In this document: positions 8,050 to 16,047 of the stretch, piece after piece
Layout of the letters: every line of letters begins with the position of its first letter
Position numbering within the stretch: the stretch's first letter is position 1
Source of the DNA: DATMNI01 sp035570275
Lineage (GTDB): Bacteria > Acidobacteriota > Terriglobia > Bryobacterales > Bryobacteraceae
Length of the DNA stretch: 49,813 bases
Direction of reading: 5' to 3'
Assembly (NCBI GenBank): GCA_035570275.1
Contig: DATMNI010000137.1
Coordinates: forward strand, 1-49,813
Notes under the pieces: model-generated
Seen by the model: only the letters and a program-made list of their open reading frames with translations
What the model was told of the DNA's origin: nothing
Databases searched by the model: none
Position numbers and translations under genes: made by a program

Positions 8050-8658
8050 GTGTTTCGCCTAACCGTTGCGCCCGGGATCGAAATCAGGCTCTTCGACGTC
8101 AAGGAGGCGGAAGCCATTTATGCCGAAGTGGATCGCGGCCGCGCGTATCTGCGGCGCTGGCTGCCTTGGGTGGATTTCACCCGCTCGCCCGAAGATATCC
8201 GCCAGTTCATCGTCACGCGGGTGCGCGGTCAGTACGAGGCCAATCAGGGGCCGCAGGCAGGTATCTGGATTGAGGGAGAATTCGCTGGCTCAGTGGGCTG
8301 CCACCCGATCAACTGGCAGAACCGCAACTGCAGTTTCGGCTACTGGATCGCGGAGCGGCATCAGGGCAAAGGGATCGTCACCAGGTGCTGCGGCGCGCTT
8401 TTGACCTACCTTTTCGAGGATTTGCGGCTGCACCGTGTGGTGATTGAGTGCGGCACAGGCAACGCCAAAAGCTGCGCCATTCCGCAGCGGCTCGGCTTTT
8501 CGCGTGAAGGCATCTCGCGCCACGGCGAATGGGTCAATGACCAGTGGATCGACCTGGTGGTCTGGTCCATGCTGGAAGACGAGTGGCGGGCCGGGCGCAG
8601 TAGGACAGACGATCGGGTTTTGTCGCCTGTCAACCCTCGTAGGTTAGAGAGCCCGTGA
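8050..8658 (+). CDS. GNAT N-acetyltransferase, RimJ/RimL type
   Basis: A 202-residue acetyltransferase of the ribosomal-protein N-acetyltransferase group, which uses acetyl-CoA to modify protein N-termini or small amines. The GTG at 8050 is chosen because AGAGGAGG lies just upstream; the ATG at 8046 is out of frame. Family features are the substrate-loop RRWLPWVDFTRSPEDIRQFI, GYWIAERHQGKGIVTRCCGAL (the Q/RxxGxG/A acetyl-CoA loop) and NAKSCAIPQRLGFSREGISR. The last 20 residues (GRSRTDDRVLSPVNPRRLESP) are not family sequence. They are encoded by one copy of the palindromic repeat at 8604-8631, so the original C-terminus has been replaced or extended by the repeat. Confidence 0.88.
   Translation: MFRLTVAPGIEIRLFDVKEAEAIYAEVDRGRAYLRRWLPWVDFTRSPEDIRQFIVTRVRGQYEANQGPQAGIWIEGEFAGSVGCHPINWQNRNCSFGYWIAERHQGKGIVTRCCGALLTYLFEDLRLHRVVIECGTGNAKSCAIPQRLGFSREGISRHGEWVNDQWIDLVVWSMLEDEWRAGRSRTDDRVLSPVNPRRLESP
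8604..8631. repeat. Dispersed palindromic repeat, copy 1 (inside GNAT 3' end)
   Basis: Left arm GACAGACGA at 8604-8612, 10-nt centre, right arm TCGCCTGTC at 8623-8631 (one change from the consensus TCGTCTGTC). It is translated as part of the GNAT C-terminus. Confidence 0.9.
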
Positions 8659-8775
8659 CAGGACGCCACCCCTGACAGGGTCGAAAAACCACCTCGCCCA
8701 TCCGGAATCTCCCGGAGCCTGACGTGGTTTTTCATGAAATTTCGCGGGCGGAACGCCCATCCAACAGACCACGAA

Positions 8776-8838
8776 AGGCGATGGTCTGTCCCACCTATCA
8801 TGGTCTGTCACACTATGATGGTCTGTCCCACCTATTTG
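8776..8838. repeat. Three imperfect tandem copies of an ATGGTCTGTCCCACCTAT unit
   Basis: The unit ATGGTCTGTCCCACCTAT occurs three times with 18-20 bp spacing; the middle copy is diverged. The reverse complement carries GTGGGACAGAC, the same lead-in as the palindromic repeat family, so these look like related half-units. They abut and slightly overlap the stop region of the SBBP gene. Confidence 0.7.
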
Positions 8839-10964
8839 ATGACGATCAAGAAGCCGTCGGAAACGCCGCCCGCAAAACCGTTCCCGTTCGCCGAACTGGG
8901 CAGCCCCACGGTGCTGTAGCCGGCCGTATAAACCGATCCGTCCGGCCCCACCGCGATCCCGTTCCCCACGTAGACGCCGGCGGCGCCGAAATAAGTGGAA
9001 AACAGCAGGCCCGTCTGCCCCGCGGTTCCCGGTTGAATCTTGGCGATGAACAGGTTCGTGCCGTTGCCCCATGCCGCCTGCGGCGCGCTCTTCACCGGGA
9101 AGTCCGGCGATAGGGTGTACCCGGTGACGTAGATGTTGCCTGCGGCATCGCCCGCCAGATCGTAGGCCACTTCGCCCTGGGAACCGCCCAGGTAAGTGGA
9201 GTACACCAGAAACCGCGGCGGGTCGCTGGGGTTCACGATCGAAACGAACACATCGCCATTCCCGCCGGCGCGCAATTGAATCGCGTCGGGCGTGGTTGGA
9301 AAGGCGGAAGAGAGCGTGTAACCGGTCACCATCACGCGGTTCTTGGAATCCAGAACGATTTTGCGAGCTTCGCTGACGTCGCCCACGGCGTTGCCGCCAA
9401 AGTACGTCGAGTAGACCAGGGAGGGCTCGCCAAACTGGCTCATGTCCATTACTCCGATGATGATCCCGATCACTCCCTGCTGTTGCGTCTGCCGGAATCC
9501 CGGTCCCTCCATCGGGAATTGCAAAGAGTCCGTGGTAGCCGCAAAATACACCAGGCCGTTCGAACCCACCGCGATACTGCGCCCGTCATCGTCCAGTTCG
9601 CCGCCCAAATAGGTGGAATAAACCAGCGAGGTGGAGTTGGGATCGAGCTGGCACAGAAACGCATCTCGAGGACCAAACAAGACCTGCGCATACGCGCTGG
9701 TGGTGACCGGAAAATCGGTGGACGCCGTGGTGCCGATCACATAGATATGCCCGTTGGGGCCGACGGCGATACCCCGCCCCGCGTTAGTCCCGGTGGTGCC
9801 TCCCAGATAAGTGGAGTATGTCAGCGAGACGCCGCCGTATTGCGAGGGATCGATCACGGATACGAATGCCTGCTGCTCGGTACCCGAGCCCGTATTTGCA
9901 ATCGAATTACCCACGACCGGAAAATCCGTGGAGGTAGTGGTACCGGTAAGATAAACGACGCCTTTTGAATCCACGTCGATTCCCAGCGGAATATCCAGGG
10001 CCGCCCCGCCCAGATAGCTGAAATACACCAGTGGGAAGCTTCTATCGGCCGTGGCCGTGTTGACAATCGCCAGAAAGATATCGGTCAGGCCGGCGTTGTT
10101 GTTGTTGTACGCGCCGTTGACGAACGGAATTTCGCCGGTGGTCGTCGACCCTGTGATGTACAGCAACCCCTTGGAATCCAGCTTCATCGCCGTAATCTGG
10201 TCGGCGCCCGAGCTGCCAAGGTAGGTGCAATAAACCAGGACCGGGTCGATCACCAACGTTCGGGTGCGATCGTAATCGCCGAGCCGGAGCGCGACTTCGT
10301 TGCGTCCCACCAGCGCGTACCGGCCGGCCACCAGGCGCCGCCCGCCGGCAGTGTCCTGATAAACCAGCGGCTTCTTCTGGAGAATCCGCTGCCCATTGAG
10401 GTCCAGCGCGAGGTCTCCTTCGGCCGTAACATTGACTTTGACTTTGGCGTCGGCGGCTTTGGCGCCGCCGCGGAACTGTAGCCGGATGGCGCGCGGGTCG
10501 GCCCCGGGCTGCACCACAAAGTCATACTCCAGTGAGCGCTGGTTGCCGTAGTAGACCACGTCGATACCCGGATAGACGCCACGATACTGCACGCGCGGAT
10601 AGTTGGCGACGCCGGTCCGCCAGTGTTGGCGGCTGCCCACGAAATAATCGGTACGAGCCGGCATCCGGTCGAGCCCCACGATCTCTGCCGCGGGGTTGGC
10701 TTTCACCAGGACCATCTCCACGCGTTCGGCATCCACGTGTTCGGCGCCCGGCATGGCCAGCGCGGCGCCGTCAGCCGAGAGTTGCAAGGTATAGCCACCG
10801 GCCCGCGCGGCGTAGCGAACCGCGGAGCTCCACTGGCCGCGGTTCTCTTCGAACCGCAGCGGCAACTGGGCCAGTGCAGCCTGGGCGCGCGCGACGTCAC
10901 CGTCAGCGGCGCTCAACAGGGAGGCCGAACATAGAAGTAACCCAAAGCAAGCGAGACTTCGCAT
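8832..10964 (-). CDS. SBBP-repeat beta-propeller surface/secreted protein
   Basis: A 710-residue exported protein. The N-terminus MRSLACFGLLLCSASLLSAA is a signal peptide. Residues about 30-230 form the conserved N-terminal domain seen in these proteins (LPLRFEENRGQW, DYFVGSRQHWRTGVANYPRV, YPGIDVVYYGNQRSLEYDF, IRLQFRGG). After LVIDPVLVYCTYLGSSGAD, the rest consists of seven or more SBBP (beta-propeller) repeats with the recurring phrases YSTYLGG, GIAVGPNGHIYVIGTTASTD and FPVTT. The ending GGVSDGFLIVIK fits a last propeller blade; the extra C-terminal sorting or Ig-like domains seen in some relatives are absent. Probably a cell-surface adhesin or scaffold; a ligand cannot be deduced. Confidence 0.9.
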   Translation of the reverse strand: MRSLACFGLLLCSASLLSAADGDVARAQAALAQLPLRFEENRGQWSSAVRYAARAGGYTLQLSADGAALAMPGAEHVDAERVEMVLVKANPAAEIVGLDRMPARTDYFVGSRQHWRTGVANYPRVQYRGVYPGIDVVYYGNQRSLEYDFVVQPGADPRAIRLQFRGGAKAADAKVKVNVTAEGDLALDLNGQRILQKKPLVYQDTAGGRRLVAGRYALVGRNEVALRLGDYDRTRTLVIDPVLVYCTYLGSSGADQITAMKLDSKGLLYITGSTTTGEIPFVNGAYNNNNAGLTDIFLAIVNTATADRSFPLVYFSYLGGAALDIPLGIDVDSKGVVYLTGTTTSTDFPVVGNSIANTGSGTEQQAFVSVIDPSQYGGVSLTYSTYLGGTTGTNAGRGIAVGPNGHIYVIGTTASTDFPVTTSAYAQVLFGPRDAFLCQLDPNSTSLVYSTYLGGELDDDGRSIAVGSNGLVYFAATTDSLQFPMEGPGFRQTQQQGVIGIIIGVMDMSQFGEPSLVYSTYFGGNAVGDVSEARKIVLDSKNRVMVTGYTLSSAFPTTPDAIQLRAGGNGDVFVSIVNPSDPPRFLVYSTYLGGSQGEVAYDLAGDAAGNIYVTGYTLSPDFPVKSAPQAAWGNGTNLFIAKIQPGTAGQTGLLFSTYFGAAGVYVGNGIAVGPDGSVYTAGYSTVGLPSSANGNGFAGGVSDGFLIVIK

Positions 10965-11173
10965 ACGAATTTCTATTAGAGCATGCGACGCACTCTAAGT
11001 TGAATGGGCCAATTGTTCACAGGCGTGAATGTGGCGCGCGCCGGCCAGGCGAAGGTTCGAAGAACGGATGCCGGCCACCTTTTGCGGCGAGGGTGAGACG
11101 ATCGGGACTTTGCGGCTGCCTGCTCAGGCGCCGAAAGGCCAGCTTGTTTCGGTGAGATCAGGCTGCCCTACCG

Positions 11174-11548
11174 CTATTTCACCCGCGTCATATCCACTTT
11201 GGCTTGGGCCGTCTGGCCCTCTTGCACAACCGTGACGTCGCCTTTAATATGGTCGCCCACCAACATCACGTCAACCTTATACAACGGGCCGTCAGACTGG
11301 ACTTCGAAGGTGATTTTGCCGCCCTCCACCTTGCCCTTCTGGATGGGCCACTGCCGGGTCTCGTCCGGGCCGCCGCTGCCCGTCAGTTCCGTCCCTTTCT
11401 GCTGGAAAACAACGAAGGCGGTGTCGTGCTGGCTCTCACCGTCCGGACCGGTCACGGTAAAGCTACCAGACCATTTACCGCTGATATCGGCAGCGCTCAG
11501 AGTGATGGCTGCGAACCAGAGGGCGCCAAGGCACACAAATGTCTTCAT
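11174..11548 (-). CDS. Small secreted hypothetical protein (paralogue of 18893-19267)
   Basis: A 124-residue protein with a signal peptide (MKTFVCLGALWFAAITLSAA) followed by DISGKWSGSFTVTGPDGE. The mature domain is beta-rich: FVVFQQKGTELTGSGGPDE, QWPIQKGKVEGGKITFEVQ, VDVMLVGDHIKGDVTVVQEG. The GKWxGxF...GxxLTG...IxxGKVxGxxxxF pattern is shared with the protein at 18893-19267, so the two are paralogues of a small periplasmic/secreted family frequent in Acidobacteria. Function unknown; the short domain resembles lipocalin-like or allene-oxide-cyclase-like barrels only in general texture. Confidence 0.8.
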   Translation of the reverse strand: MKTFVCLGALWFAAITLSAADISGKWSGSFTVTGPDGESQHDTAFVVFQQKGTELTGSGGPDETRQWPIQKGKVEGGKITFEVQSDGPLYKVDVMLVGDHIKGDVTVVQEGQTAQAKVDMTRVK

Positions 11549-11607
11549 GCCTCTGCATACGCATCCGGCAGCGAAAAGTTCGCGCCGTTTAATGAAACTT
11601 TCACGTT

Positions 11608-11790
11608 TCAGGCTACGAGAGCCGGGATTTCCTCTACCATGACGGGGACGAACCCCTCGGTCAGCTTTCGTGTAACCTCATGGCGCAGCCAACGGCGGAC
11701 GCGCAGAGTGGCGTCGTGGATATCGTCGCTGTGCTGGCCGTAACAGACATCACAATCGCTAAGGCGGGTGGGTTTCAGATCGTCGTTCAT
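11608..11790 (-). CDS. Small hypothetical protein with CxxC
   Basis: A 60-residue ORF started at the ATG at 11790, preceded by GAGGAGCGACCG on the minus strand; the frame is open 16 codons upstream. The product reads MNDDLKPTRLSDCDVCYGQH and then SDDIHDATLRVRRWLRHEV, ending in EGFVPVMVEEIPALVA. The CDVCYGQH motif could bind a metal. It is not recognised as a known family. The good ribosome binding site and charged soluble composition favour a real gene. Confidence 0.5.
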   Translation of the reverse strand: MNDDLKPTRLSDCDVCYGQHSDDIHDATLRVRRWLRHEVTRKLTEGFVPVMVEEIPALVA

Positions 11791-12310
11791 CGGTCGCTCC
11801 TCAGTCTCAGGCGAGAATAGACCCGTACTCCGCGCCATACAAGGCTCGCCTTGGTATGTGGCGGGCAGTCAACTTTCGTTAACACGGGCCATGCTCTCCA
11901 GTTAACATCGGCGTTGCCAGGTAATAACATTAGGACTTGGCTCGGGCCGCGGGTGAATTGCAGTATCCTGCTTCCCCATTGGTTTCAGCGGCAGATCGGG
12001 ATGCACAAGCCGGCGCCGGTCCGCGGCGCACTATGGCTCGGTCAGAGTCGTCTACGCTTCCCGTCCATAAACTTTGGGACCGGTGAGGGGGCCAATGACC
12101 TTCACTCGTTCCAGGATCGAGCCGGCCAGCCATGGGTGATAATCAGCGGCAGGGCCACTTCGCGCGGGTCGCGGCGGTCGGCCGACGCCTCCAAGTGCTC
12201 GCCGTCTGCGAAGGTACCGGCACCGGCGCATTTTGCGCGAGCCGCTCCACCATCCTCAGCGTGGCTCCGGCTCGGCCATTGTGATACTCTACCGCGAAGG
12301 AGGGAGGCAC
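11791..12310. other. Long non-coding interval holding an epoxide-hydrolase scar
   Basis: Apart from the minus-strand remnant listed separately, no gene is supported. The upper edge holds the ribosome binding region (GGAGGGAGG) of the mannonate-dehydratase-like gene. Confidence 0.45.
12060..12230 (-). pseudogene. Remnant of an epoxide hydrolase (alpha/beta hydrolase) gene
   Basis: On the minus strand one frame reads DRRDPREVALPLIITHGWP. After a one-base loss the adjacent frame continues GSILERVKVIGPLTGP. LPLxxTHGWPGSxxExxKxIGPLTxP is the conserved oxyanion-hole region of bacterial epoxide hydrolases with an EHN domain. Neither the EHN domain nor the catalytic Asp nucleophile region is found around it, so only a scar of about 55 codons remains. 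Confidence 0.45.
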
Positions 12311-13387
12311 TTGCGGCGGAGAGACTTTTTTGAACTGGGTGCAGCGGGGCTGGCAGCTCGGCAAGTCACGCGCGGCCAAGCCACGCCACGTGCGCTCATG
12401 AAGCTGGGGACGCAGCATGGCGACTCCGATGAGATCCTGCGCGTCATGGCTGCCTTTGGCGTGAATCACATTTGCAGCACCACACCATCCGCCAAAGGCC
12501 TGGATGAAAGCTGGTCGGTCGAGAGTCTGATGCGCCTGCGGGAGCGCATCGAAAAGTTTGGAATCACCCTCGATATGGTCCAGTTGCCGACCAACGCCTA
12601 CATCACCCAGAGCGGTATCCGGAATGTGATGCTCGGCAAGAGTCCGGAACGAGATCGCGAGATCGAAGGTATCTGTCAGATGATTCGTAACGCATCGCGC
12701 GCCGGGATTCCGATTCTCAAATACAATCTAACGATCCTCGCCGTAGTGCGCACGGAACCCACTCCGGGGCGCGGTGGCGCCATGTACAGCAGCTTCGATT
12801 ACTCCCAGGCAAAGGAAGATCCGCCTCTGACTGAAGCCGGACCGGTGAGCGCGGACCAACACTGGGAACGCATCGTCTACTTCCTGGATCGGGTGGTGCC
12901 GGTAGCCGACGAATACAAGGTGAAGATCGCCTGCCATCCGCACGATCCGCCGGTGCCTGCGGATAAGGGTTTTCGCGGCGTGCACCGCGTAATGGGCAAC
13001 GTGGAAGGACTCAAGCGCTTCGTCAGTATTCGCGAAAGTCCGTATCACGGTTTGAACTTCTGCCAGGGCACAGTGAGCGAGATGCTGGACAGGCCCGGCG
13101 AGCAGATCTACGATGTGATCCGCTACATGGGAGAGCGCAAAAAGATCTTCAATGTACATTTCCGCAATATCAAGGGCCGCTTCCTGAAATTCCAGGAGAC
13201 CTTCCCGGATAACGGAGACGTGGACATGATCCGCGCCATGCGAGTGTACAAAGAAGTGGGCTACGACGGGATGATCATGCCAGATCACGCGCCCCGCATC
13301 ACCGGCGATGCAGGCGCCCGCCAGGCATTCGCTTTCGAGTTCGGCTACATCTCCGCCCTCATCCAGCTCATGAATCAGGAGGGGTAG
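12311..13387 (+). CDS. Tat-exported mannonate dehydratase-like (UxuA family) enzyme
   Basis: A TIM-barrel sugar-acid enzyme. The UxuA family dehydrates D-mannonate to 2-keto-3-deoxygluconate in hexuronate breakdown. The TTG at 12311, after GGAGGGAGG, gives 358 residues beginning MRRRDFFELGAAGLAARQ, a twin-arginine-type leader, which is odd for a normally cytoplasmic family. Recognisable blocks are KIACHPHDPPVPADKGFRGV (metal-binding HPxDPP type), the NFCQGTVSEM segment, IFNVHFRNIKGRF and the C-terminal YDGMIMPDHAP. All are metal-site blocks of UxuA-like proteins. The family is fairly clear; the exact substrate may differ, and an exported sugar-phosphate-isomerase-like relative is the main alternative. 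Confidence 0.75.
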   Translation: MRRRDFFELGAAGLAARQVTRGQATPRALMKLGTQHGDSDEILRVMAAFGVNHICSTTPSAKGLDESWSVESLMRLRERIEKFGITLDMVQLPTNAYITQSGIRNVMLGKSPERDREIEGICQMIRNASRAGIPILKYNLTILAVVRTEPTPGRGGAMYSSFDYSQAKEDPPLTEAGPVSADQHWERIVYFLDRVVPVADEYKVKIACHPHDPPVPADKGFRGVHRVMGNVEGLKRFVSIRESPYHGLNFCQGTVSEMLDRPGEQIYDVIRYMGERKKIFNVHFRNIKGRFLKFQETFPDNGDVDMIRAMRVYKEVGYDGMIMPDHAPRITGDAGARQAFAFEFGYISALIQLMNQEG

Positions 13388-13805
13388 TAGCTGGAGACGC
13401 CTCAGGCCGGAGGGACCTTACTCGACGGGAGAAGCAAAATCGCGCCGTCCACCTTCCCACCACTGTCTTCCGGGTAAACAGGATCTGCCGTCGGACGACG
13501 CCGCGGCGCCACGTGAACACAGGCATGGCCCACGAAATCTTATCGCGATCGGATGAACCGGGTTCGTGACCCCACTTAACCGGCACCGGCGCGTGGGTAC
13601 GACTTACCTACCTTCGCGACGGCGGCCGTTTCCGGTGCGCCCGTAGCGGCGACGTGGTCTCCTTTTCGATCGGCGGGGCCGCGATCAGCTACGCCAGTGG
13701 CTACGGCGAGACGCTGCAACAGATCGTGTCCAGCGTTTCCAGCATGCGCGTTGCAAGAAGCGCGCGGTTGTGTTGATATGTATCCATACAAAGGGGATGC
13801 CTTCG
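13388..13805. other. Intergenic region with a possible coding scar at 13597-13776
   Basis: No intact gene. The plus-strand frame 13597-13776 reads GDVVSFSIGGAAISYASGYG then ETLQQIVSSVSSMRVARS, with natural-looking composition but no start or recognised family. It may be the tail of a deleted gene. The right end supplies the AAGGGG ribosome binding site of the aminotransferase gene. Confidence 0.3.
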
Positions 13806-15083
13806 ATGATCAACTCACGACGTTCTTTTTTGGGCGGCCTCACCGGAGCCGTCGCCGGCCTCACCTGGCTGCCCGCCGCCGCGGCCACCACCGGGAAACT
13901 GCGGCCGATTCTTGCGGCCGCACGGCCCGGCACCGAGGGCTACTGGAAGCTGGTGGCGGAACAGTTTCCCTACCGGCCGGGCAAGATCATGATGAATGCC
14001 GCGAACCTGTGCCCGGCGCCCCGCGTGGTATCGGAACTGGTAACGGAACTCACGCGCGACGAAGACTGCGATGTCTCGTTCCCCAATCGCGCCAAATTCG
14101 CCACGCAACTGGAGGCATCGCGAACCAAGGTGGCGGAGCAACTGGGCGTTTCAGCGGACGAAATCGCGCTGGTGCGGAACACCAGCGAAGCCAACAACGT
14201 CATCAACAACGGTTGTGTGCTGAAGCCGGGCGACGAAGTGGTGCTCTGGGAGCAGAATCATCCTTGCAACAACGTGGCTTGGGACGTGCGTGCGGCGCGC
14301 TTCGGATTCACGGTCAAACGGGTCAGGGTTCCCGCCTCCGCGAAGGACCCCGATGAGGTCGTGAAGCTGTTCGAAGCCGCCATGACAAGGCAGACGAAAG
14401 TGCTGTCGATCACCTACATCTCCAACACCTCGGGCTTCCGGCTGCCGGCCAGGCAATTGTGTTCCATGGCCCACCAGCGCGGCGCTCACTGCCACGTGGA
14501 TGGCGCTCAGACGTGGGGTTTCCTGAACCTCAATCTGAGCGACATCGGCTGCGATTCCTACGCGGCCAGCGCCCACAAATGGCTGATGGGGCCGAAGCAA
14601 GTGGGAGTCCTTTGCGTGCGCAAAGAGCGCATCGTGCAAATCGTGCCGAACATTGTATCGGTGGGTTGGGGCTCGTCCGCCGAGACCACCGCCGTAGGCG
14701 CGCGCAAGTTCGAAGCGCTTGGCCAGCGCGAGGACGGGAGTTTGTCCGCCGTCGCCACCGCGGTCGACTTTCACCGCATGCTCGGCTTCGCCGAAATCGA
14801 GGCGCGCACCATGACACTGGCGGGTGCGCTGAAAACGGGTCTGGCGAAAATCAACCGGGTCCGCCTGGTGACGCCGGCCGACCCTCGGCTTAGCGGCGGA
14901 GTGGTGGTATCGCAGGTGGAAGGCTTCGATCGCCAGAAGATGTCCGCCCTAGCCAACGATCTGTATGCGAAATACGGCGTCGCCGGCGCCGCCACGGGCG
15001 GTTTACGCCTCTGCCCGCACGTCTACAACACCATGGACGACGTGGAGCAAGCGCTGCGCGGCGTCCGCGAACTGCTGGCGTGA
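13806..15083 (+). CDS. Tat-exported class V aminotransferase (isopenicillin N epimerase/cysteine desulfurase-like)
   Basis: A PLP-dependent fold-type I enzyme of about 425 residues. The ATG at 13806 is preceded by AAGGGG at proper spacing and opens a twin-arginine leader (MINSRRSFLGGLTGAVAG, ending near PAAAA). The class V core shows NTSEANNVINNGC (phosphate/PLP ring region), THISNTSGF-like ITYISNTSGFRLP, HVDGAQTWGFLNL (Asp of the PLP pyridine contact) and the Schiff-base lysine motif ASAHKWLMGPKQVG. The C-terminal domain includes RLCPHVYNTMDDVEQAL. Related acidobacterial proteins are annotated as isopenicillin N epimerases or aminotransferases; the reaction cannot be fixed from sequence. It follows another Tat-exported enzyme, suggesting periplasmic metabolism. 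Confidence 0.85.
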   Translation: MINSRRSFLGGLTGAVAGLTWLPAAAATTGKLRPILAAARPGTEGYWKLVAEQFPYRPGKIMMNAANLCPAPRVVSELVTELTRDEDCDVSFPNRAKFATQLEASRTKVAEQLGVSADEIALVRNTSEANNVINNGCVLKPGDEVVLWEQNHPCNNVAWDVRAARFGFTVKRVRVPASAKDPDEVVKLFEAAMTRQTKVLSITYISNTSGFRLPARQLCSMAHQRGAHCHVDGAQTWGFLNLNLSDIGCDSYAASAHKWLMGPKQVGVLCVRKERIVQIVPNIVSVGWGSSAETTAVGARKFEALGQREDGSLSAVATAVDFHRMLGFAEIEARTMTLAGALKTGLAKINRVRLVTPADPRLSGGVVVSQVEGFDRQKMSALANDLYAKYGVAGAATGGLRLCPHVYNTMDDVEQALRGVRELLA

Positions 15084-15262
15084 GAGGGAGAATGCGTCAG
15101 CGGTGGCCAGCCGGGATGTGCTGGTAACGGCCGACTCATCGAACAGCCGTGCCGAACAAAGGGTGAGGGCTCACCCATCACCCGAAAACGTGCCTTTTCG
15201 CGCAGAAAACACGTGGATCGGGAGATTGGAATGCCGCGTCTTAACAGATAGGAGTCTGAGTC

Positions 15263-15622
15263 ATGAAGAGATTCGGAATATACGTTCTGTTCGGTGTGGC
15301 ATTGGCGTTCCCTGCGCTGGCGCAATCGGGCCGAGACTCGGGTCAGACAGCCGAGCCGGAAAGCAAGCATTCTCCAGGACCTGCTCGTGAGATAGGCGGC
15401 GGGGCGGGAACTGTGGGTGTTGGAGCAGCGAAGGGTGCCGGTCACATCGGCGAAGGCGCAGCAAAGGGCGCCGGCGACATTGTCACTCTGCACCCCATCA
15501 AAGGGACCACTAGCGTTGTTAAAGGTACCGCCGAAGGTGGCAAGGACGTAACAGTGGGTGCTGCAAAAGGTACCGGCAAAATTGTCAAAGGAATCGGGAA
15601 GACGTTCAAAAAGATTTTGTGA
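15263..15622 (+). CDS. Secreted Gly/Ala/Lys-rich repeat protein (LEA-like)
   Basis: A 119-residue protein preceded by TAGGAGTCTGAGTC. The leader MKRFGIYVLFGVALAFPALAQ is a signal peptide. The mature chain contains short repeats built on GAAKGAGxI (GVGAAKGAGHIGEGAAKGAG, then GGKDVTVGAAKGTGKIVKGI), ending in a basic amphipathic tail (KTFKKIL). The composition and 10-11-residue periodicity are reminiscent of LEA/hydrophilic stress proteins or small amphipathic membrane-active repeats. No enzymatic domain is visible. A role in the envelope or desiccation tolerance is speculation. Confidence 0.7.
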   Translation: MKRFGIYVLFGVALAFPALAQSGRDSGQTAEPESKHSPGPAREIGGGAGTVGVGAAKGAGHIGEGAAKGAGDIVTLHPIKGTTSVVKGTAEGGKDVTVGAAKGTGKIVKGIGKTFKKIL

Positions 15623-15998
15623 ATTGTGGCACTTGCTTGTCCCGTACCTCTCTACGGGGGAAGGTTTCCAGGAGTTGGTCTGTCCTGCAGTAGAGTTACG
15701 GTCAGAGGGCGCGGCTCGACTTCAAGATCCAATTGACCCGGCAACAGAGAGGAGGGCTTCCTAAGGCAATTCTGGTTTTATCTCCGCCCGCCGGCTTCCC
15801 GAAACATCAACGTGGTTCGGATCCACCTCAAGGTACAGACTCATTTCGATCCCTTGCGGATTCCGCGGTGTCATCTGCTCGTTGGAGACAGCAAGGCCCA
15901 CGCACCGTTTCCTGCGATGAAGCCCCGCCTGGTGATGCATCTCATCCGCGAGTATATTGAGCCTGATTTCGGTCTGGACACACAGCTCTGAAATAGAA
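15623..15998. other. Intergenic region with a possible unassigned coding scar
   Basis: A plus-strand frame from about 15738 to the TGA at 15989-15991 reads FLRQFWFYLRPPASRNINVV, continuing MKPRLVMHLIREYIEPDFGL near its end. It has GC-rich third positions but no good start, and I do not recognise it. It could be a gene fragment or chance; otherwise nothing is seen. Confidence 0.3.
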
Positions 15999-16024
15999 AA
16001 AGCCGCCGTATATCCGGCGGCTTT
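15999..16024 (-). terminator. Rho-independent terminator of the radical SAM gene
   Basis: Perfect 10-bp inverted repeat AAAGCCGCCG / CGGCGGCTTT around a 6-nt loop. On the minus strand it is followed by a T-run. It lies about 24 nt beyond the stop codon of the radical SAM gene. Confidence 0.88.
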
Positions 16025-16047
16025 CTGACAAATCTGAAAAAACTTCG

